A stretch of DNA of 64,000 bases, from positions 172,298-236,297 of the forward strand of contig NZ_JAFREM010000012.1 of assembly GCF_017377575.1 (NCBI RefSeq). The letters run 5' to 3'. Positions 59,158 to 64,000 of the stretch are shown here, piece after piece. The notes beneath the pieces are model-generated. The model was not told the origin of the DNA. It did not search any database and was given only the letters and a program-made list of their open reading frames with translations. The stretch comes from Candidatus Enterococcus moelleringii (GTDB lineage: Bacteria > Bacillota > Bacilli > Lactobacillales > Enterococcaceae). Position 1 is the first letter of the stretch. Every line of letters begins with the position of its first letter. Made by a program: the position numbers and the translations under genes.

Positions 59158-60000
59158 TCAAATATTCAAATACGTTCCCTTATGCCCCATCATCGAGCGG
59201 TCATAACGTCCCGTCATCAAGTATGGCATCGTTGCGTCCACATCCAACTCGCAAATTTCAGTAGTTTTTTTCATCAAGCAATCGCTGTTCTTGAACCAAG
59301 CAGCACCCAACGGCTGAACCACTTCCAACTCACCATATGGATCATCCGGTGAAGAAGCCACTTTAATACTCAACTCACCCTTGTCCCAAGTTTGGGTGGT
59401 ATTGGCCATATCCAAGGTCACCATCTTCAAATCGGAGAATTCGCAATTGCCTTTTTCGGTTTGGGTTAGATTGTATTTATGGAAAAAACTGCAAGTCGTG
59501 CCCACGTCGCCTGGCTCAGGATCACCAATCATGCCTGCTGCCACTGGTGCATTGTACTCACCGGTCAAGTTCAAATCAATTTCCATCAAGGTTACCCCGT
59601 GGCGGACAATTTTCGCTGTACACTGATCTCCCATCCGACGCAGTTCCATCTCATCAGCGTATTTCTTAGGAATCCCGCAGCAGTCCCGACCAACAATGAC
59701 CCCTTGTTCAGCTCCCGGACCGTGCAGCATCAAGTTCAAGCTGTAGCCGCCGACAATATCGCCGTGCTGAGCGACAGTATAAACCACCGATTCCATATAC
59801 GGTGCCCCAAAGTTCGGGCTCTTAATTTGTACCACATAGCCGCAAATCACTGGTGCAACCAACGTCAAATGCGGCGGCAAAATACTCTTCAACACTTCCT
59901 CCGGCGCGGCATAAACAAACATAATCCCCTCTTGGTCACTAACACACGGTGCATCCACAAAGTTCTTCACATCTTCTTTCGAAACAACAAAGCTGCTCAT
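59158..60000 (-). CDS. Acetoacetate decarboxylase-family protein
   Basis: 280 aa, near the usual length. The active-site lysine pair is present in CCGIPKKYADE (Lys112, Lys113), matching the Schiff-base lysine of acetoacetate decarboxylase, and GAPYMESVVY and GPGAEQGVIVGRD are family segments. The family includes true decarboxylases and related aldolase/dehydratase enzymes, so the reaction is not certain. Second gene of the operon, 34 bases after the old yellow enzyme gene. No CoA-transferase or thiolase is nearby, which argues against classical acetone formation. Confidence 0.88.
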   Translation of the reverse strand: MSSFVVSKEDVKNFVDAPCVSDQEGIMFVYAAPEEVLKSILPPHLTLVAPVICGYVVQIKSPNFGAPYMESVVYTVAQHGDIVGGYSLNLMLHGPGAEQGVIVGRDCCGIPKKYADEMELRRMGDQCTAKIVRHGVTLMEIDLNLTGEYNAPVAAGMIGDPEPGDVGTTCSFFHKYNLTQTEKGNCEFSDLKMVTLDMANTTQTWDKGELSIKVASSPDDPYGELEVVQPLGAAWFKNSDCLMKKTTEICELDVDATMPYLMTGRYDRSMMGHKGTYLNI

Positions 60001-60034
60001 TCGTATCCCCCTTTTCTTGTCTCTGATCCTTCAA

Positions 60035-61978
60035 CTAAATTTTATTTCCTAAGACAAATCCTTCAGTGGTCGCGGTATAAATCCGGCCAACTTGATTGGC
60101 ATCGCCGGCTTTGTACACCCGATCAAAGGCTTCTGCAAATTGATCAAATTGGGCATTTTCACTGCGAACACCCAGCGCTAAGACAACTGCATCGCAATCA
60201 AGGCTAGTGGTTTCGCCATCTAACTCAATACCTTCATCAGTAATGGCCTTCAACGTATGACTTGGCAGGAAGTTGGCATTGTATTCTTGCAGGCGGCCCA
60301 TTACGTCCACCACATTTTGCCAGTAGCCGTCTGGCGTCAAGGTTTCCTGCATTTCCACCACCGATACTTCGTTGCCAGCTTCGGCGATTAGCTCCGACAC
60401 TTCGATACCGGTCATCCCTGATCCGATCACCGCGACTTTTTTATCCTTCAAAGTAACTTTTTCTTCTAAAATATCCGGCACCGTGTAGACATTATCCCGG
60501 TCCACACCTGGAATGGTGGCTGGTACAATTGGGGTTGAACCAGTTGCCACAATCACCGCATATGGATCAAGAGCTTTCACATCTTCAACCGTAGCTTTGG
60601 TATTCAAATGAACCTCCACACCTAATTTGTCCATTTGAGTGGTATAGTAATCGGCTAACCAATGCAATTTTTCTTTCTTCGGCGGCTTGCTGCCTTGCAA
60701 TAGTTGTCCGCCTAGTGCAGCGTTTGCTTCAAATACTACCGGTTTGAAACGACGATTTGCCAATACGCGAGCCGCTTCCAAACCAGCTGGTCCGCCACCG
60801 ATAATCACTACCTTGCGGCCATTGCCATCCTTTTTCGGATATGGATAACGAGCCTCGCGACCTAAGCGCGGGTTCACCGAACATTGAATCGGCACACAGA
60901 AAGCTGATACCGTAAAGACGGTTTCGAAACAGCGCAGACAGCTGATACATTGATTGATTTCATCGTCTTGATTATTGAAGGCTTTGTTGGTCCACTCTGG
61001 ATCCGCCAAATGTGGCCGGCCCATCCCAATCAAATCCTGATTGCCGTCAACTAGTAATTTTTCGGCAAATTCCGGATGACGAATCACCGCATTGCCGCAA
61101 ACTGGAATTGACACCACGTCTTTTACGGCTTTTGCCAAGTGAGTCCGCCAGCCTTCGCTATAAGAAATCGGCTCAACCACGGTGTTCATGGTTTCATAAA
61201 TCCCACTGGTGATATTCAACATATCCACACCAGCCGCTTCGATCATTTTGCACAGTTCGATTCCTTCTGGCAGCTCCAGCCCTGCTTCACCCAGGAATTC
61301 GTCCACCGTAATCCGAACAGCGATTGGATAATCGGAGCCGCAGACTCGGCGAATGCCTTTGATAATATCCAAAATAATCTTGCAGCGGGCTTCGGTACTG
61401 CCGCCAAATTCGTCGGTCCGTTTGTTAGTATGAGGACTGATAAATTGATTCAATAAATACCCGTGAGCCGCGTGCAGCTCTACGCCATCGATGCCGGCAT
61501 ATTTTGCCCGCCATGCCCCATCGACAAAGTCGTTAATAATGCCGTACACTTCTTCCGTCGTCAGCGCCCGTGGTTCTTCGCCAATAATCTGGCAAGTCAC
61601 ATCCGATGCCGAAACCGCCTGCTTGTTGTTGATTAATGCCCGCGGAGTTTGGCGCCCCGGATGATGCAGCTGAACAAAAACCTTAGAATCATGCTTGTGA
61701 ATTGCGTCAGCCAGCTTCGTTAAGCCAGGAATGACTTCGTTGTGAGACACCGACAGCTGCGCCGATTCCCCTACCCCGGTATCATCATTGACCCGAGTGA
61801 TTTCCGTAGTGATTAGACCGACGCCTCCCCGCGCCCGTTCTTCATAGTAGCTGATCATTTGCTCAGAAGGACTGCCGTCAATGTTGGCCATACTGCAACC
61901 CATGGCTGTCATCACGACCCGGTTTTTAACCTCCATGCTGCCAATTTTTAGCGGTGAAAATAACTGCGGATACTTCAT
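60035..61978 (-). CDS. Old-yellow-enzyme-family NADH:flavin oxidoreductase (2,4-dienoyl-CoA reductase-like)
   Basis: 647 aa. The N-terminal FMN barrel (about 1-330) shows VVMTAMGCSMAN, QLHHPGRQ, the catalytic HAAHGYLLNQFISPHTNKR and MGRPHLADP. Next comes a cysteine cluster, CISCLRC followed by CVPIQC, for a 4Fe-4S centre. The C-terminal FAD/NAD part carries VIIGGGPAGLEAARVL and VAVIGSGMTGIEVSE. This is the layout of dienoyl-CoA reductase and of gut enzymes such as BaiCD-type and other enoate reductases, which reduce activated C=C bonds. First gene of the operon, divergent from the PucR-type regulator. Confidence 0.93.
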   Translation of the reverse strand: MKYPQLFSPLKIGSMEVKNRVVMTAMGCSMANIDGSPSEQMISYYEERARGGVGLITTEITRVNDDTGVGESAQLSVSHNEVIPGLTKLADAIHKHDSKVFVQLHHPGRQTPRALINNKQAVSASDVTCQIIGEEPRALTTEEVYGIINDFVDGAWRAKYAGIDGVELHAAHGYLLNQFISPHTNKRTDEFGGSTEARCKIILDIIKGIRRVCGSDYPIAVRITVDEFLGEAGLELPEGIELCKMIEAAGVDMLNITSGIYETMNTVVEPISYSEGWRTHLAKAVKDVVSIPVCGNAVIRHPEFAEKLLVDGNQDLIGMGRPHLADPEWTNKAFNNQDDEINQCISCLRCFETVFTVSAFCVPIQCSVNPRLGREARYPYPKKDGNGRKVVIIGGGPAGLEAARVLANRRFKPVVFEANAALGGQLLQGSKPPKKEKLHWLADYYTTQMDKLGVEVHLNTKATVEDVKALDPYAVIVATGSTPIVPATIPGVDRDNVYTVPDILEEKVTLKDKKVAVIGSGMTGIEVSELIAEAGNEVSVVEMQETLTPDGYWQNVVDVMGRLQEYNANFLPSHTLKAITDEGIELDGETTSLDCDAVVLALGVRSENAQFDQFAEAFDRVYKAGDANQVGRIYTATTEGFVLGNKI

Positions 61979-62381
61979 GTAATCGACTCCTTTCTTTTTT
62001 TAAACCTTCTATTAAACAACCATAATACCCAAAATATTAAAAAAATAAGACAGAAATGAATTTTTTAACGGATTGACTGGAATTCGTGAAAGTAAATAGC
62101 GTATGATAAGAGAAACAACAGGAAAACTGGCGACGGAGGCGACGAAAGTTCTTTACTGTTATGATTGATGAGTTAAGATGAAGGGAAAAGGCTCCCTTTG
62201 TTACTATTTTAACAATCTTTGTAAGCGATTACTATGTGATAGATTTTCAATCTTTTGCTTGGCATCTGTGCTGTTGGCCTACGACTCAACAAGCCCTTGT
62301 GATGCCAGACTAGTTGCACCTTGTCCTTTTGGATCACTAACACAAAAGCGTCTCTCCCCATCAATCGGAAAGGAGATTTTC
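61979..62381. other. 403-base divergent region between the OYE operon and the PucR-type gene
   Basis: Holds the two divergent promoters. TATTAT near 62022-62027 (minus strand) is a possible -10 for the operon; TATGAT near 62101-62106 (plus strand) a possible -10 for the regulator. A small hairpin AAGGGA/TCCCTT lies at 62181-62198 in the long leader of the regulator. A longer frame starting at 62178 exists but lacks a ribosome binding site. Confidence 0.4.
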
Positions 62382-63935
62382 ATGAATCTTTTTACACAAG
62401 TTCTGACGAATTTAGAGGAGTTTAGTCCCCGTGTGATCACAGAAACGCCGTTTAATCACGCGCTGAATCACGTGTACCCGATTCAAATGGATACCAAATT
62501 CTCTTCCAACACGATATATGTTGGCTATGCTTCACAAATTACCAATAAACTGCCCTTTGCCAACGGTTTGACGCTCTTCTTGATCGACGATGCCGAAGAT
62601 TTCCAGCTTTCGGCTGATCATGTCCAGCAGCATACCCTAGTCTTTTTCCCGTTCCAGACGGATATCAGAAAATTAATTGCCCGCACTCAAAAAGTGATCG
62701 ATCAGCACCTGGCTCAGCTGCGGGATGCCTATACGTTGTTTCAAGCTTATTTGGATCAGCCGGACATTATGGCCGCCTTGGATGCTGCGTCGATTCTGAT
62801 CAAAAATCCCATGATTGTGCTAGATACCAGCTTTAATGTGCTGGCCTATTCGCAAACTTACGTGACCGAAGATGCTCAATGGCTGGAAAATATTACCCGC
62901 GGCTATTGCTCCTATGAGTATATCGCCGGCTTTTTAAACATCGCTGAAGTCCGCAATTCGCCGGAAAACATCGATCCTTTTTTCACGATTTGTTATACCA
63001 GCCCATTTCGCCGCTGCGTCACCAAAATTTATCATGGCGAAAAGCACATTGGTTACGCGATTGCCATTGAATCCCATAATTCCTTGGAAAAGGTCAACGG
63101 CCAAATCTATCAGTTGGTTAGCCAGCTGCTATCTCAAATTATCCATACCAATCAACAGCTTTCTTTCAATAAAGCCATCGATCGGATTCTGGTGGATTGT
63201 CTGGCTGGAAAAGTCAGCTCCCGCAAGCATCTCCAGGATCGGCTGAAGGATACCCAGCTAGAACCAGTTTCCAGCTATTATTTGTTGGCGATTGATGTCA
63301 CCTTTTACAAGATATTTGATATCGGAAACGAGCAATTACGCGAACACTTGAACAAGTTGTTTAATCAAGCTTGGTCGGTATTTTATCAGGAATATGTGGT
63401 GGTGTTAATTGATGCCAAACGGCTTAATCAGCTGACAGTTAAGGACCTTCTACTGCAGGATCGGCCTTACTTTGTCACCAACGGTTTGCACGGTGGTCTG
63501 AGTGATACTTTCGATGATTTGTTGCAGGCACCAGCTTATTACCAGCAGGCAGTGAGTGCGTTGGAGATCGGGATGAAGCTGCGTCCGGATGAGCCGATTG
63601 CTGAGTACGATGCTTATAAATTTCAGGACTTATTGCGTTCATTAGCCAACAGCACCCAAGCTCAGCAATATTTCAGCCAGTCCTACCAGCAAATCATGAT
63701 TTACGACCAAAAGCACGACACGCAATACTTGGAAACCCTGCGTGCCTACTTGGATTGCGATCGCCATTTAGATACAACCGCAAAAATGCTCCACGTCCAC
63801 AAAAATACGATTGTTTACCGCACCAAAAAAATCAAAGAACTGTTCGCCATCGACTTCGATGATCCAAAACAGCGCTTTGATTTGCTTTACTCGTTTTATT
63901 TGGCTGATTTGTTGGCGGCGGATTTGCTGCATTGA
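62382..63935 (+). CDS. PucR/CdaR-type transcriptional regulator
   Basis: 517 aa from ATG 62382, which has AAAGGAG eight bases upstream. The C-terminus carries the PucR-type HTH: YLDCDRHLDTTAKMLHVHKN and TIVYRTKKIKELFAIDF. Before it lies a GGDEF-like/CdaR region (about 300-430), and the N-terminal 150 residues form the sensor. PucR-type proteins are usually activators of the adjacent catabolic operon responding to its substrate; the divergent OYE/ADC/SDR operon is the obvious target. Confidence 0.88.
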   Translation: MNLFTQVLTNLEEFSPRVITETPFNHALNHVYPIQMDTKFSSNTIYVGYASQITNKLPFANGLTLFLIDDAEDFQLSADHVQQHTLVFFPFQTDIRKLIARTQKVIDQHLAQLRDAYTLFQAYLDQPDIMAALDAASILIKNPMIVLDTSFNVLAYSQTYVTEDAQWLENITRGYCSYEYIAGFLNIAEVRNSPENIDPFFTICYTSPFRRCVTKIYHGEKHIGYAIAIESHNSLEKVNGQIYQLVSQLLSQIIHTNQQLSFNKAIDRILVDCLAGKVSSRKHLQDRLKDTQLEPVSSYYLLAIDVTFYKIFDIGNEQLREHLNKLFNQAWSVFYQEYVVVLIDAKRLNQLTVKDLLLQDRPYFVTNGLHGGLSDTFDDLLQAPAYYQQAVSALEIGMKLRPDEPIAEYDAYKFQDLLRSLANSTQAQQYFSQSYQQIMIYDQKHDTQYLETLRAYLDCDRHLDTTAKMLHVHKNTIVYRTKKIKELFAIDFDDPKQRFDLLYSFYLADLLAADLLH

Positions 63936-63974
63936 GAACTAAGGAATCTCCTTGGCAGATTTCAACAAGTCAAT

Positions 63975-64000
63975 TTGTACAAAAAAAGAGGCTGTGACAT
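63975..64000. terminator. Left half of a probable terminator cut by the window edge
   Basis: AAAAAAAGAGGCTGTGACAT at the very end looks like the first arm of a hairpin whose second arm would read ATGTCACAGCCTC beyond the window. Only half is visible. Confidence 0.4.

Noticed and set aside
59479..60207. 242-codon plus-strand frame
   Set aside because: Antisense to the decarboxylase-family and OYE genes, whose motifs are intact; biased composition typical of shadows.
62178..62381. Extension of the PucR-type protein by 68 residues
   Set aside because: The added part is Cys-rich and unlike the family, and ATG 62382 has a strong ribosome binding site.

Overview
The window looks like chromosome of a low-GC Firmicute of the order Lactobacillales, most probably an Enterococcus. 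The grounds are a T-box controlled threonyl-tRNA synthetase, an Spx paralogue, many sugar PTS genes, GGAGG-type ribosome binding sites, TTGACA/TATAAT-type promoters and U-tailed hairpin terminators. The species is not determined. Most genes lie on the minus strand. No tRNA, rRNA, CRISPR array, complete insertion sequence or prophage was seen.

Layout. 1-5.2 kb: two ABC export operons (a MacB-like pair whose adaptor gene seems reduced to a 40-codon remnant, and an ATPase plus an 823-residue FtsX-type permease). 5.5-9.1 kb: thrS with its T-box leader, and a divergent DUF3810 membrane metallopeptidase-like gene. 9.1-11.3 kb: two proteins made almost wholly of homing-endonuclease-associated repeats, in which two repeat types alternate. 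11.6-17 kb: small membrane protein, Mga-type regulator, lipoprotein, membrane-anchored glycerophosphodiester phosphodiesterase, Spx paralogue. 17.4-27 kb: a redox/stress region with a six-gene operon (carboxymuconolactone decarboxylase-like protein, MerR, two SDR-type proteins, two lipoproteins), LysR, SnoaL-like and NmrA-like genes, another SDR and a RibD-like reductase. Its promoters share recognisable MerR-type (19-bp spacer) and LysR-like elements. In its middle is a duplicated module of a two-TM protein and a RelB-like antitoxin.

27-35.2 kb is a sugar locus: sucrose-type PTS EIIBC, GH32 hydrolase, AraC regulator, GH36 alpha-galactosidase, stand-alone EIIA-Glc and a phosphotrehalase-like GH13 enzyme. 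Together they could take up and split sucrose, alpha-galactosides and trehalose-type disaccharides. 35.5-37.5 kb carries two paralogous genes of unknown function. 37.6-46 kb is one long operon: class II aldolase, PRD regulator, mannose-family PTS EIIA-B-C-D, zinc alcohol dehydrogenase, FGGY kinase and a zinc-ribbon protein. 46.5-47.6 kb is an XRE repressor with an ImmA/IrrE-like partner that has lost its HExxH site. 47.9-50.9 kb is a TetR-controlled membrane/envelope operon. 51.5-52.7 kb has one broken and one intact RelBE-type toxin-antitoxin locus.

52.9-56.4 kb is a second aldolase/epimerase/GntR/zinc-dehydrogenase sugar locus. 57.5-62 kb is an operon of an old-yellow-enzyme reductase, an acetoacetate-decarboxylase-family protein and two SDRs, divergent from a PucR-type regulator at the right edge. 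Its substrate cannot be named from sequence.
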